Assembly: GCA_028278625.1 (NCBI GenBank)
Contig: JANQDY010000273.1
Span: 1-40,303 of the forward strand
Direction of reading: 5' to 3'
Length of the DNA: 40,303 nucleotides
DNA from: Thermodesulfobacteriota bacterium
GTDB lineage: Bacteria; Desulfobacterota; DSM-4660; Desulfatiglandales; Desulfatiglandaceae
The position numbers and the translations under genes were made by a program. Shown piece after piece: positions 8,655 through 17,317 of this stretch. The notes under the pieces were generated by a model, which was given only the letters and a program-made list of their open reading frames with translations, did no database searches and was not told the origin of the DNA. Every line of letters starts with the position of its first letter. The first letter of the stretch is position 1.

Positions 8655-8801
8655 TCTCGGTTTATTCTTATCAATAACTGTTCATGTCCACATCAATTCC
8701 AAACCTTTGAGTAAATGGCTTATTTAGGCCTGTTTTATTTAGAGTTCGTTGTTGGAATAAATTCAATTCATAATCAAATATCATAACGGGAGGAGAGCAA
8801 G

Positions 8802-9794
8802 ATGAACTTAAAACATTTTTTACGGGTGCTTCTTTGTGTCATTCTGGCGGTTTTTGTAATTCCTTCATTGGTTGCCGCAAAATCCGATGGTGTCATCGGC
8901 ATTTCAAAAATCGTGGCGCATCCGGCGCTTGATGCGGTGGAACAGGGCATTGAGGATGAATTAAAGGATCTGGATTACAATTTTTCCTATGACCTGCAGA
9001 ATGCCAATGGTGAAATTTCAACGGCGGCATCCATCGCCAACAAATTCAAATCACAAAACGTCACCGTCGCCGTGGGCATTGCCACGCCAACGGCACAGGC
9101 ACTTGTCAATGCCATCAAGGATACGCCTGTTGTCTTTTCAGCGGTGACGGATCCCGTTGCCGCGGGTCTCGTGCGCTCCCTTGACAGGGGTGACGGCAAT
9201 GTGACCGGTGTCTCGGATATGACGCCGGTAAAACAACAGATCGCGTTCCTGACCCGTATAAAAGAGATCAAGCGGTTGGGGCATGTTTACTCAAGCCACG
9301 AAACAAACGCTGTTGCCCTGGCTGATCTGGCTCGCAAGGCCTGTGAGGAGATGGGAATCGAATTCGTTGAAACCACCGTTACCAACTCCGCCGAAGTGAA
9401 GCTGGCGGTTCAAACCATTATAGGACGGGTGGATGGTCTTTATGTCAGCACGGACAATACGGTGGTTTCCGCGCTGAATGCGGTCACGGACGTTGCCATG
9501 AAAAACAAGATCCCGGTGATGTCCGCGGATCCAAGTTCCGCCGAGAAATTCGATGTGCTCGCTGCCTGGGGGTTTGATTACTACAAGATGGGCAGGGCCA
9601 CGGGAAGAATGATTGACAGCATCATCAAAGGCCGAAAACCGGCGGACATTCCCATCATGTTTATGACGGATCCTTCGGATGTGGATCTGTTGATCAATAA
9701 AGATGTGGCGAAAAGGCTGGGCCTTTCTTTTCCCAAGGATATCGAAGATCAGGCCAATACGGTAATCATGAACGGCAAGATGACCAAAAAGTGA
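8802..9794 (+). CDS. ABC importer substrate-binding protein, ABC_sub_bind (TrpX-like) family
   Basis: A 330-residue periplasmic binding protein with a Sec signal (hydrophobic residues about 8-24, cleavage near VAA-KS) and no lipobox. The mature part shows the two-lobed ABC_sub_bind pattern: IGISKIVAHPALDAVEQGI at the start, then VAVGIATPTAQAL, VVFSAVTDPVAAGLV and a DGLYVSTDNTVVSAL segment in the second lobe. Some relatives in Firmicutes (TrpX) bind tryptophan or other aromatic amino acids, but the family is broad and the ligand is not determinable here. GGAGGAG precedes the ATG. It is the first gene of a three-gene operon, with 4 bp to the permease gene. Confidence 0.88.
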   Translation: MNLKHFLRVLLCVILAVFVIPSLVAAKSDGVIGISKIVAHPALDAVEQGIEDELKDLDYNFSYDLQNANGEISTAASIANKFKSQNVTVAVGIATPTAQALVNAIKDTPVVFSAVTDPVAAGLVRSLDRGDGNVTGVSDMTPVKQQIAFLTRIKEIKRLGHVYSSHETNAVALADLARKACEEMGIEFVETTVTNSAEVKLAVQTIIGRVDGLYVSTDNTVVSALNAVTDVAMKNKIPVMSADPSSAEKFDVLAAWGFDYYKMGRATGRMIDSIIKGRKPADIPIMFMTDPSDVDLLINKDVAKRLGLSFPKDIEDQANTVIMNGKMTKK

Positions 9795-9798
9795 CATC

Positions 9799-10686
9799 AT
9801 GATCGAAGGTATTTTTGTAGAAGGCCTGATCTACGGAATCATGGTCCTGGGGGTGTTTATTACCTTCAGAATCCTTGATTTTCCGGATCTGACGGTTGAT
9901 GGATCCTTCCCGTTGGGGGCCGCCCTGATGGCGATTTTTATCCTCAAAGGGTATGCCCTCTGGCTGGCGCTGCTTATCTCCTTCGCCGGGGGGCTGGCCG
10001 CCGGCGCCATCACCGCACTCATTCACAATAAGCTCAAGGTACCCCACCTCCTGGCCGGCATCCTGACCATGACCATGCTCTATTCGGTCAATATTCGCAT
10101 TTTGGGCAATCGCGCCAATGTTCCCCTGATGAGGCAGGAGACCATCCTGACCCAGATCGTGGACTGGACCAATGGATTGATCCCAACGGATTATGCGGTC
10201 TTGATTTTCTTTATCATTGCACTTCTCATCATCAAATGGCTGCTGGATCTCTTCTTTCGGACCGATTTGGGTTTGACCCTGGGGGCTCTGGGCAATAACC
10301 AGCAGATGGTTGTTTCACAGGGCGTAAACCCCGAAACCCTGAAGATTATCGGCGTGGGACTCTCCAACGGTCTTGTGGCCGTATCCGGTGCGTTTACGGC
10401 TCAGTATCAGGGGTTTGCCGACGTGGGCCTGGGGCAGGGGATTATCATCAGTGGGCTGGCTTCGGTGATGATCGGCGAATTCATTCTCAAATCAAACAGC
10501 ATTGCTGTTTTGACCCTGAGGGTCATTCTTGGCTCAATCGCTTTTAAAGGGATCATGTATGTGGGCCGTTATTATGGATATTATATCAATATGACACCCA
10601 ATGATCTAAAACTTATCACTGGGCTGTTAATCATCATCTCTTTAATCATAACGAAGTTTAATGTGCGTGGCTTTTCAAGAAAATGA
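9799..10686 (+). CDS. ABC transporter permease (BPD_transp_2 family)
   Basis: A 295-residue integral membrane protein with about eight hydrophobic segments. Conserved-looking segments include FPDLTVDGSFPLGAAL near the N-terminus, VPHLLAGILTMTMLYSVNIRI, and GALGNNQQMVVSQGVNP, the cytoplasmic coupling loop typical of permeases paired with ABC_sub_bind proteins. It belongs to the branched-chain/sugar type 2 permease superfamily. Its end overlaps the ATPase start by 4 bp (ATGA), which indicates translational coupling. A single permease gene implies a homodimer in the membrane. Confidence 0.88.
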   Translation: MIEGIFVEGLIYGIMVLGVFITFRILDFPDLTVDGSFPLGAALMAIFILKGYALWLALLISFAGGLAAGAITALIHNKLKVPHLLAGILTMTMLYSVNIRILGNRANVPLMRQETILTQIVDWTNGLIPTDYAVLIFFIIALLIIKWLLDLFFRTDLGLTLGALGNNQQMVVSQGVNPETLKIIGVGLSNGLVAVSGAFTAQYQGFADVGLGQGIIISGLASVMIGEFILKSNSIAVLTLRVILGSIAFKGIMYVGRYYGYYINMTPNDLKLITGLLIIISLIITKFNVRGFSRK

Positions 10687-11480
10687 TCCAGCTCGAAAAT
10701 ACAACCAAGATATTCAATCAAGGGACCGTGGATGAGAATGCTGCCATAAGGGATATCAATCTGGAAATTGATAAAGGTGACTTTATCACGATCATCGGCA
10801 GTAATGGTGCGGGCAAGACCACACTTTTCAACCTCATCGCGGGGAGCATTTTCCCGACGGAAGGTCGGATTCTGGTGAACGGCAAGGACCTGACCAAGGA
10901 ACCGGAATACAAAAGAGCAAAGTTCATTGGCCGCATCTTTCAAGATCCCATGATGGGAACCGCCTCCAACATGAACCTTGAAGAGAACATGATGATATGC
11001 CTCAAAAAGGGCTTCAAGGGCTTGAAAGTGAGCTTGAACCGCAAAATGCGTGAGTTTTTCAAGGAACAGCTGAAACCATTGGAGATGGACCTTGAGAATC
11101 GCTTAAAAGATAATGTTGCACTCCTTTCAGGGGGCCAACGGCAGGCATTGACACTCTTGATGATGGTTTTGTCAAAGCCGGAACTTGTCCTGTTGGACGA
11201 GCATACGGCGGCTTTGGATCCAAAGAATGCCCAGATCGTCCTTGACCTCACGACCCGTTTCATCGCCGAATACAAACTGACCACCATGATGATCACACAC
11301 AATATGACCCAGGCCATCCAATACGGCAATCGTCTGTTAATGATGGATGGAGGAGAGATCATCCTGGATGTTAAGGGTTCGGAAAAGAAGGATTTGACCG
11401 TTGAAAAGCTGGTGGAGCGATTTCATCAAATTCGGAAAAAGGATTTTGGAACGGACGAAGTGCTGTTATCCGAATGCTAA
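10683..11480 (+). CDS. ABC transporter ATP-binding protein
   Basis: A 265-residue ATPase with Walker A GSNGAGKTT (about residues 39-47), the Q-loop in RIFQDP, the signature LSGGQRQAL, Walker B LVLLDEHTAALDP and the switch His in MMITHNM. It should power uptake of the ligand bound by the 8802 product. The start overlaps the permease stop by 4 bp. The gene ends 36 bp before a convergent regulator. A short C/G hairpin at 11485-11502 lies between them but has no T-run. Confidence 0.92.
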   Translation: MIQLENTTKIFNQGTVDENAAIRDINLEIDKGDFITIIGSNGAGKTTLFNLIAGSIFPTEGRILVNGKDLTKEPEYKRAKFIGRIFQDPMMGTASNMNLEENMMICLKKGFKGLKVSLNRKMREFFKEQLKPLEMDLENRLKDNVALLSGGQRQALTLLMMVLSKPELVLLDEHTAALDPKNAQIVLDLTTRFIAEYKLTTMMITHNMTQAIQYGNRLLMMDGGEIILDVKGSEKKDLTVEKLVERFHQIRKKDFGTDEVLLSEC

Positions 11481-11516
11481 ACAGTCCCCTTTGGCCGGGG
11501 GAATTCGTTATGGGTA

Positions 11517-12485
11517 TCAGGCTTGAAATTTCTTTCGATACTCTCTCGGTAAAAGGCCCGTGTGTTTTTTGAAGATTTTTCTGAAGAAGCTGCTGTCTTC
11601 ATACCCCACCCGGTATGTAATCTCATTAAAAGTCTGATGATCCGTCTCAAGGAACCATTTTGCCCTCTCGACCCGTACTCTCTGCAAATATACCAACGGC
11701 GTATCACCGGTGGCCTCCTTGAATCTGCGTTCAAAGGAGCGCTGGCTCATGCCGTGATCCCGTGCAAGGGAATGGATGGGAATGGTTTTCATATGGTTTT
11801 TTTCGATCCACTCCTGGGCCTGTGCAATTTCACCGTCCCCATGGTTCTTTTGAAATTGAAACACCCTATAAGGTGACTGGGAGGAACGACCAAAATCATG
11901 GAGCATGGTCTTGGAACTCTCCATGGCCACTTCCCGGCCGCAGTATTTCTTGATCAAATACATGGAAAGATCAATATAGGAACTACAGGCGCCTGAGCAC
12001 AAAAGGCGCCCTTCCTCCGTGATCAACCGTTCCGGCCTGAGGTTGACTTGCGGATACCTTTTGCGGAATTCTTCCGCAAACCCCCAGTGGGTGGTGGCCG
12101 TCTTCCCATCAAGAAGGCCGGTCTCAGCCAGGAGAAAGGAACCGACACAAATACTTGCGAGCGTTGCACCCGACGCGTGTTGTTCCGCAAGCCAGGCCGT
12201 GATGCTTCTATTGGTGGTGAGGGTCTCAAAGGTGGAAAAAGAAGAGATAATGATCACATCCGTTGATACCACCTCGGCGGCGGCGCGGTGCGGTTGGATT
12301 TGGAACCGGTTCAGGCAAGTGACGGGCCTTCCGTCTTCGGTCACGATCTCCACTTCAAAGTAAGAGACCGGATCTTTTCCGAAAAAGTAGTTCCACGTGA
12401 GTCCTGCCTGGCAGAAGATATCCATGGTCCCCAGGACCGAGGAGGATATGGCGTTGTCCAGGGCCAGAAGGGTGATCCTTTTCAT
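11517..12485 (-). CDS. GlxA-like regulator: DJ-1/PfpI domain plus AraC HTH
   Basis: A 322-residue protein with an N-terminal DJ-1/PfpI-like domain (residues about 1-185), containing the nucleophile-elbow-like ATLASICVGSFLLAETGLLDG and the TTHWG segment common in GlxA regulators. The C-terminal AraC helix-turn-helix pair (about 215-315) includes HGMSQRSFERRFKEATGDTP and ITYRVGYEDSSFFRKIFKKH. ATG 12485 was chosen because the domain begins there (MKRITLLALDN). An upstream TTG at 12539 would add 18 residues and has poor ribosome-binding spacing. It is divergent from the alpha/beta hydrolase at 12635, which it may regulate. Confidence 0.88.
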   Translation of the reverse strand: MKRITLLALDNAISSSVLGTMDIFCQAGLTWNYFFGKDPVSYFEVEIVTEDGRPVTCLNRFQIQPHRAAAEVVSTDVIIISSFSTFETLTTNRSITAWLAEQHASGATLASICVGSFLLAETGLLDGKTATTHWGFAEEFRKRYPQVNLRPERLITEEGRLLCSGACSSYIDLSMYLIKKYCGREVAMESSKTMLHDFGRSSQSPYRVFQFQKNHGDGEIAQAQEWIEKNHMKTIPIHSLARDHGMSQRSFERRFKEATGDTPLVYLQRVRVERAKWFLETDHQTFNEITYRVGYEDSSFFRKIFKKHTGLLPREYRKKFQA

Positions 12486-12634
12486 GAATGCGCCTGTTGA
12501 CGATATCGAACCGTTTAAAGTCGTTTTCGCCTCTTTCAATCCCCTTTGTCAAGGGATAATCTCTCCATACAAGCGTCATCGTGAAAAAAGAGAAATACAG
12601 CACTCGAATACCGAACACGAAAAGAGGTGGGTAT

Positions 12635-13408
12635 ATGAAACAAAACGGCATTATCTTCATGATACACTGCACATGGGGGAGGGGGAGTTTCTGGCGCAAC
12701 TATATTGATTTCTTTTCCGGACACGGATATGAGTGCGTGGCACCGGATTGGCTCTATCATGATCAGAAACCCGGTACGGATCCAGACAGCCGTTTGGGAA
12801 CCACAAGCCTTCTTGAATTTGTGAACAACTTCGAAGATCAAATTAACCGCCTTGACCGGAAACCCATACTCATGGGCCATTCCGTGGGGGGATTGATGGT
12901 CCAGATTCTGGCGAGCAGAGGATTGGGAAAAGCAGCGGTGGCCATTACTTCCGGTGTGCCGGCAGGCATCAATGCCTTTACCCCCTCCGTGTTGTGGAGT
13001 TTTGAAGGGATCACCTCCCGCTGGGGGTTCTGGCGAAAACCGCACAAGCAGCGTTTCAAAACGGCTGTCTATTCCATGATGCACCTGATGCCGAAGGAGG
13101 AGCAGACAGCATTTTACGAGCAACTGGTGTATGATTCGGGGCGGGCAACGTCTCAGGTCGGCTTTTGGTATTTGGATCCCCAAAGCGCTTCAAGGGTTGA
13201 CGAAGAAAAGGTGACGTGTCCCATGTTGATCATTGGTGCCGCAAAGGATCGGATTACGCCGGCATCCACATCCCGAAAGATCGCTAGGAAATACCGACAC
13301 GCGACATACAAGGAATATCCGAACCATGCCCACTGGATACTCCATGAGCCCGGTTGGGAAATGGTTGCCCAGGATGTTATTGAATGGCTAAAGGCCAATG
13401 TCCAGTAG
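12635..13408 (+). CDS. alpha/beta hydrolase
   Basis: A 257-residue cytoplasmic alpha/beta hydrolase. It starts with IIFMIHCTWGRGSFW, where the family HG motif is HC, and has the nucleophile elbow MGHSVGGL. A LIIGAAKDRITP segment gives the acid and PNHAHWILHEPGW the catalytic His. ATG 12635 is preceded by AAGAGGTGGG and is preferred over a GTG 54 bp upstream. The 149-bp divergent region to the GlxA-like gene contains TTGTCA (12546-12551) and TACAAG (12568-12573), a weak promoter candidate. It resembles lysophospholipase or esterase-type hydrolases; the substrate is unknown. Confidence 0.84.
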   Translation: MKQNGIIFMIHCTWGRGSFWRNYIDFFSGHGYECVAPDWLYHDQKPGTDPDSRLGTTSLLEFVNNFEDQINRLDRKPILMGHSVGGLMVQILASRGLGKAAVAITSGVPAGINAFTPSVLWSFEGITSRWGFWRKPHKQRFKTAVYSMMHLMPKEEQTAFYEQLVYDSGRATSQVGFWYLDPQSASRVDEEKVTCPMLIIGAAKDRITPASTSRKIARKYRHATYKEYPNHAHWILHEPGWEMVAQDVIEWLKANVQ

Positions 13409-13505
13409 GAATGGTTTTGCTTGAACCGATCAGCGGCCTTTTTTATACTCGTTTCCTGATCAGCACCGGTTTATTGCAGGAACATCCGCTGAATCCGTCG
13501 AATCC

Positions 13506-14147
13506 GTGAACAAGCAATTGAAATCAACATCAAACACAAAATGGCTTGATTGGGCCAGAGAAATCCAATCCCTGGCCCAGACCGGAAACACCTACGCTCT
13601 AAATGATTTCCAGCGGGAACGATACCATCGCCTGACAGAGATCGCCGCCGAAATCGTTTCGCGGCATACCGATCTGCCAATTTCGCCCATCTTGGAGAAT
13701 TTCCGCGGTCAGGCGGGCTACGCAACCCCAAAGGTAGACGTGCGCGGCGCGGTGTTCCGGGACGGAAACCTTTTGATGGTGAGGGAAAAGGTGGATGATG
13801 GTTGGACCCTGCCCGGCGGCTGGGCCGATGTGGGCGATTATCCGGCGGAGGGCGCAGAACGTGAGGTTTGGGAAGAGTCGGGTTTCCGGGTGAAGGCGTT
13901 TAAACTCATTGGTGTCTATGACGCCAATCGGTTCGAACCGGTGGCGTTCTACCAGGCCTACAAACTGGTCTTCCTGTGCCGCATCCTTGAAGGCGAGGCC
14001 ACCCCCAGCAACGAGACCACGGATGTCCGGTTTTTCCCTGAGGATGAAATGCCTCAAAATTTCGCGGGGGAGCGCACCCGCCAGCGCCACATCAATGATG
14101 CTTTCAGGGCTTTTCGGGACCCGGAAATCCCGACGGTCTTTGACTGA
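13506..14147 (+). CDS. Nudix hydrolase with N-terminal helical domain
   Basis: A 213-residue protein. The C-terminal Nudix domain contains a complete Nudix box: GGWADVGDYPAEGAEREVWE followed by ESGF, giving the GX5EX7REUXEEXGU pattern with the catalytic REVWEE. The N-terminal ~60 residues form a helical extension (WLDWAREIQSLAQTG, then YHRLTEIAAEIV) of the kind fused to ADP-ribose or nucleotide-sugar type Nudix enzymes. The start is a GTG with no strong Shine-Dalgarno. It ends 10 bp before the convergent enol-lactonase-like gene. It probably hydrolyses a nucleoside diphosphate-linked compound; the exact substrate cannot be read. Confidence 0.87.
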   Translation: MNKQLKSTSNTKWLDWAREIQSLAQTGNTYALNDFQRERYHRLTEIAAEIVSRHTDLPISPILENFRGQAGYATPKVDVRGAVFRDGNLLMVREKVDDGWTLPGGWADVGDYPAEGAEREVWEESGFRVKAFKLIGVYDANRFEPVAFYQAYKLVFLCRILEGEATPSNETTDVRFFPEDEMPQNFAGERTRQRHINDAFRAFRDPEIPTVFD

Positions 14148-14157
14148 TCAAGTGGCC

Positions 14158-14946
14158 TCAATGGTTATTCAGGAAAGCCAGAAGGCTTTCATTGAAAGTA
14201 TCAGCCTGTTCAATATTGGAAAGATGCGCGGCGGACGGAAGCACAATCAGCTCAGAGCCGGGAATACGGGCATGAATGGCCTCGGATGCGGCAACCGGCG
14301 TGCCGGGATCATCCGCGCCCACCATGATCAGGGTGGGAACCCTGATCTCAGAAAGACGGTCCAGATAGTCAAGGTCCAGGATGGCGTCACTGCATCCCAG
14401 GAATCCCGCCACCGGAGTTCCCAGAATCTGATCACGAATCTGACCCACCACCGGTGGTTTGGTCTCAAGGAAACCCGGGGTGAACCAGCGGGCCAGGGTC
14501 CCGTCCACCAGGGCCGACAACCCTTCATTGCGTGCGGTTTGTTTCCGTTCCTCAAACATGTGCCGGGCTTCCGCCGGAAAAATGGGAGCGGTGTCGCATA
14601 AGACCAGGCTCTTCAGACGATCCGCGTAATGAAGTCCCATGCATTGGCCGATCATGCCGCCAATGGAAAGCCCCACGAAATGCACGGTTTCGATTTCAAG
14701 GGCATCCATCAGGGCGATCACGTCCCCGGCCAACAGCTCAAGGGAGTAGGCCCCCAAAGGCGCATCGCTCTTGCCGTGGCCACGCATGTCATACCTTAAT
14801 ACCCGGTATCCGGTTCTCAACGCTTGTATCTGTGGATCCCACATCACCATGCCGGAGGCCAGTGAGTGGCTAAGCAGGACCACCGGGGCGCCTTTTTCGC
14901 CTGACAGTTCACAGTTGATCCGGATGCCATTGGTTTCTACTTTCAT
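14158..14946 (-). CDS. alpha/beta hydrolase, 3-oxoadipate enol-lactonase-like
   Basis: A 262-residue cytoplasmic hydrolase close to the length of PcaD-type enol-lactonases. Family marks are RYDMRGHGKSDAP, nucleophile elbow GLSIGGMIGQ, TLIMVGADDPGTP (acid) and SAAHLSNIEQ (catalytic His). The sequence around GLSIGGMIGQ is typical of the PcaD/BioH group. No protocatechuate-pathway genes are adjacent, so a role in beta-ketoadipate metabolism is uncertain. An AAAGGA site lies upstream of the ATG. It is divergent from the FmdE operon, with 339 bp between the starts. Confidence 0.83.
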   Translation of the reverse strand: MKVETNGIRINCELSGEKGAPVVLLSHSLASGMVMWDPQIQALRTGYRVLRYDMRGHGKSDAPLGAYSLELLAGDVIALMDALEIETVHFVGLSIGGMIGQCMGLHYADRLKSLVLCDTAPIFPAEARHMFEERKQTARNEGLSALVDGTLARWFTPGFLETKPPVVGQIRDQILGTPVAGFLGCSDAILDLDYLDRLSEIRVPTLIMVGADDPGTPVAASEAIHARIPGSELIVLPSAAHLSNIEQADTFNESLLAFLNNH

Positions 14947-15285
14947 GATCCGTCTTTCCTTTCTTCCTCTTTTCCATGCGGATTTTCAACGAATGACAAT
15001 ACACAGCAAGGCGGACCCTGTCAATTTGAAGGATGCGGGTGATCTTAAAAATGATGGGCGCTTGAATAGACTTTCACGGAGTTTTTCATTGTCTGGGTAA
15101 TCCACGGTGGTGTTAATTTTGGGTAAATTTGGATAATTAGAGACAGTATGGGTAAAAATCAATCCCATTACCGAAACATATTGACAAAAAATAACCAGAA
15201 CTATATTTTTCCAACTGGATATTTAAGAGGTGTAAACTGTACCCTCGAACCGTTCGGTCATGTTGTTAAGAAAGGAGACATTGAA
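14947..15285. other. 339-bp divergent intergenic region before the FmdE operon
   Basis: I found no gene here. It holds a candidate promoter at 15181-15209 and three GGGTAA hexamers (15095-15100, 15121-15126, 15150-15155). An 11-bp inverted repeat, CGAAC-C-GTTCG (15246-15256), lies between the promoter and the fmdE-like start. Confidence 0.5.
15181..15209 (+). promoter_or_regulatory. candidate promoter of the FmdE-TupA operon
   Basis: TTGACA (15181-15186) is followed by an AT-rich -10 region. TATTTT at 15204-15209 gives a 17-bp spacer, and TATATT at 15202-15207 gives 15 bp. The leader to ATG 15286 would be about 70 nt and contains the CGAAC-C-GTTCG repeat, a possible operator. Confidence 0.45.
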
Positions 15286-16365
15286 ATGAGCAAACACCTG
15301 GCCAGTGCTTTTTTATTGATGGGAATCGTTTTGTTCGGGGCCGAAGTTACTGGTGCTTCGGAAATCTCGCCGGCTACAGCTGGGCTCCTTAGGGCTCAGC
15401 AGGCGCTGGGTTTGGAGAAGGGGGATCAACGGATGCTTGCCGTGACAAATGCAGGTTACGGTACATTTAAAGGAGGATCTAGCGAGGTCTTTCTGGATGC
15501 CATATCTGAAATCACCGGATGCACAATGGGAAAAGGAAATCTCTTGATGGTTCACACGCCCTTCACTGAACCCTTGTGGTTCGCGCTTTTCAGAAAAGAC
15601 AGCGGCAAGCTGATCTTTAACAGATGGCAGAAAAGCGCGTTTCAACAGATGGAAATCAATGCGTCTCCCAAACATATTATGAACCCCGAAGCCTGGACGA
15701 AAGCGGCCAAGAAACCCATGGGTCGCAAAACGCTGTTTTCCGTGGTCTCTATCGCCAGCTCTTGGTCCATGGGCGCTCCCTGGCCCCTTCTCAAATCCGC
15801 TGAATTTCACAATCATGTCTGCCCAGGTCTTCATGCCGGCTGTATTCTGGCAAAACACCTTGAATCGGCGCTTCCCCTCAAAAAAGGGGAGAAGTACCAA
15901 TTCATCACCTCGCCACCCTATTGTCCCGCGGACGCCCTTCAAGTGCTTAAGGATGCCACCGTGGGAAAGAAGAGCCTCTTTTCCAAAGGATTGAACAAGA
16001 AGATGATGAAGCAATACGCCGGAACTCTTTGGCATGAAGAGGCTCCATTACCACCGCTTTTGGCAATCGTCATAAAAGTTAATCAGAAAGCGGACGTCTG
16101 TGAAGGGGCAATTATTGCAATGGATTGGAAGGGTCTCTATTCGGATTTGGGCATGGACCCGAAAACCCTCTCACCCAAAGGGGGGAAAAAGAACCCTCTC
16201 TTTCACATCGTGAGGACAGATCTCTCATTGAAGATGTTGGAGATGCCCATGGCGGATAGATTGAAATACATCAAAGAGATAAAACGGTTCACCGGAAAGG
16301 CCTCACTGGCAAAGAAACTGGCCCAGGCCGGCACCAACCCCTATGCCGTGATATGGGATCTATAG
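15286..16365 (+). CDS. Sec-exported FmdE-domain protein
   Basis: A 359-residue protein with a Sec signal peptide (residues about 5-25, ending TGAS). The C-terminal half carries the FmdE N-terminal signature FHNHVCPGLHAGC, with its His-x-His-x-x-Cys metal-type site, then a PPYCPADALQVLKDATVGKK segment. The N-terminal half instead resembles the second part of an FmdE domain (EVFLDAISEITGCTMGKGNL, then LWFALFRKDSGKL) without its own HGHxCPG motif. FmdE was named from the molybdenum formylmethanofuran dehydrogenase operon; its biochemical function is unsettled. AAAGGAGAC before ATG 15286 fixes the start. It is followed after 17 bp by the TupA-like gene. Confidence 0.82.
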   Translation: MSKHLASAFLLMGIVLFGAEVTGASEISPATAGLLRAQQALGLEKGDQRMLAVTNAGYGTFKGGSSEVFLDAISEITGCTMGKGNLLMVHTPFTEPLWFALFRKDSGKLIFNRWQKSAFQQMEINASPKHIMNPEAWTKAAKKPMGRKTLFSVVSIASSWSMGAPWPLLKSAEFHNHVCPGLHAGCILAKHLESALPLKKGEKYQFITSPPYCPADALQVLKDATVGKKSLFSKGLNKKMMKQYAGTLWHEEAPLPPLLAIVIKVNQKADVCEGAIIAMDWKGLYSDLGMDPKTLSPKGGKKNPLFHIVRTDLSLKMLEMPMADRLKYIKEIKRFTGKASLAKKLAQAGTNPYAVIWDL

Positions 16366-16382
16366 GCTGGGAGGTGCGTGGC

Positions 16383-17285
16383 ATGAAAGAACACGACATG
16401 GGTCATAAAATGATTTATTGCGCGATCCTAATTATTTTTTTCCACTTCTTCGTTTTGTCCGTTTCCTCCCTATGGGCAGGTGGGCAAGATCCCGCGATTT
16501 ACGACCAGACCTATGGTGAGGGAGATGCGGCTCTGGTCGTTGCCACCGGCAGCCCCGGTGCCCTGGGACTCTTAGAGGCGCTTGCCGAACCCTTTTGCCG
16601 CCTCAACCACTGCCGGATCAACTGGGTCAAAAAGGGGAGCGGCGCGTCTTTAAGAGCGTTGAAGACAGGTCAGGTTCACATGGTAATGGTCCATGCCCCG
16701 GAAGCGGAAAAGAAAGCGGTTCAAGAGGGATGGGGGCAAATGCGGGTCCTTTTGGGCAGCAATGAATTTCTGATGGTGGGACCCGGTTCGGATCCCGCGG
16801 GTATCGCCTCTGCCAAGTCCATAAAGGAGGCCTTTTCCCGCATTGCCGGGTCCCGGGCCAGGTTTTTTTCCCGTGGTGACAATTCGGGAACCCACAAAAA
16901 AGAGATGAAGGTCTGGGAGAAGACCGGAATAACGCCTTCCGGATCGTGGTATGTGGTTACCGGGGACTTCATGGGGCCGACCCTGATGCGGGCCGACCTT
17001 CTAAAGGGATACTTCATGGTGGATTCCAGCACTTACTATGCGAAACGTTCAAAGATCAAGAACCTGAAAGTACTGTACAAGGGAGATCCCATGCTGGTGA
17101 ACATCTATCACGCCCTGGTCGTCGCAAAAGGAAATGAAGCCGATGAAGGTGTTGATCTCGCCGTCAAATTCGTGGAATTCCTTGGATCTCCCCAAGGCCA
17201 GAAAATTTTCCGGGAGTACGGGAAGAACCGTTACGGCGTGGCCCTCTATAACGATGCGGAATACGCCAAGAAATGGGACCGATAG
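16383..17285 (+). CDS. TupA-like tungstate/oxyanion-binding periplasmic protein
   Basis: A 300-residue protein with a Sec signal (hydrophobic residues about 10-28). TupA-type marks are ATGSPGALGLLEAL in place of the TTTS-D-GLL oxyanion loop, GQVHMVMVHAPEAEKK, NEFLMVGPGSDPAGI, the family hallmark SRGDNSGTHKKE, and GDFMGPTLMRADLLKGYFMV. Known TupA proteins bind tungstate tightly for TupBC uptake, but no tupB or tupC lies nearby. GGGAGGTG supports ATG 16383 over one 30 bp upstream. It sits between two FmdE-domain genes, suggesting that it serves them rather than an ABC importer. Which oxyanion it binds is inference from the family. Confidence 0.85.
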   Translation: MKEHDMGHKMIYCAILIIFFHFFVLSVSSLWAGGQDPAIYDQTYGEGDAALVVATGSPGALGLLEALAEPFCRLNHCRINWVKKGSGASLRALKTGQVHMVMVHAPEAEKKAVQEGWGQMRVLLGSNEFLMVGPGSDPAGIASAKSIKEAFSRIAGSRARFFSRGDNSGTHKKEMKVWEKTGITPSGSWYVVTGDFMGPTLMRADLLKGYFMVDSSTYYAKRSKIKNLKVLYKGDPMLVNIYHALVVAKGNEADEGVDLAVKFVEFLGSPQGQKIFREYGKNRYGVALYNDAEYAKKWDR

Positions 17286-17317
17286 CATTTAGAGACAACC
17301 CGCGGAAGGAGACGGAA

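Noticed and set aside
13484..13508. GAATCCGTCGAATCCGTG direct repeat before the Nudix gene
   Set aside because: It is a single 8-bp tandem pair, too short to interpret.
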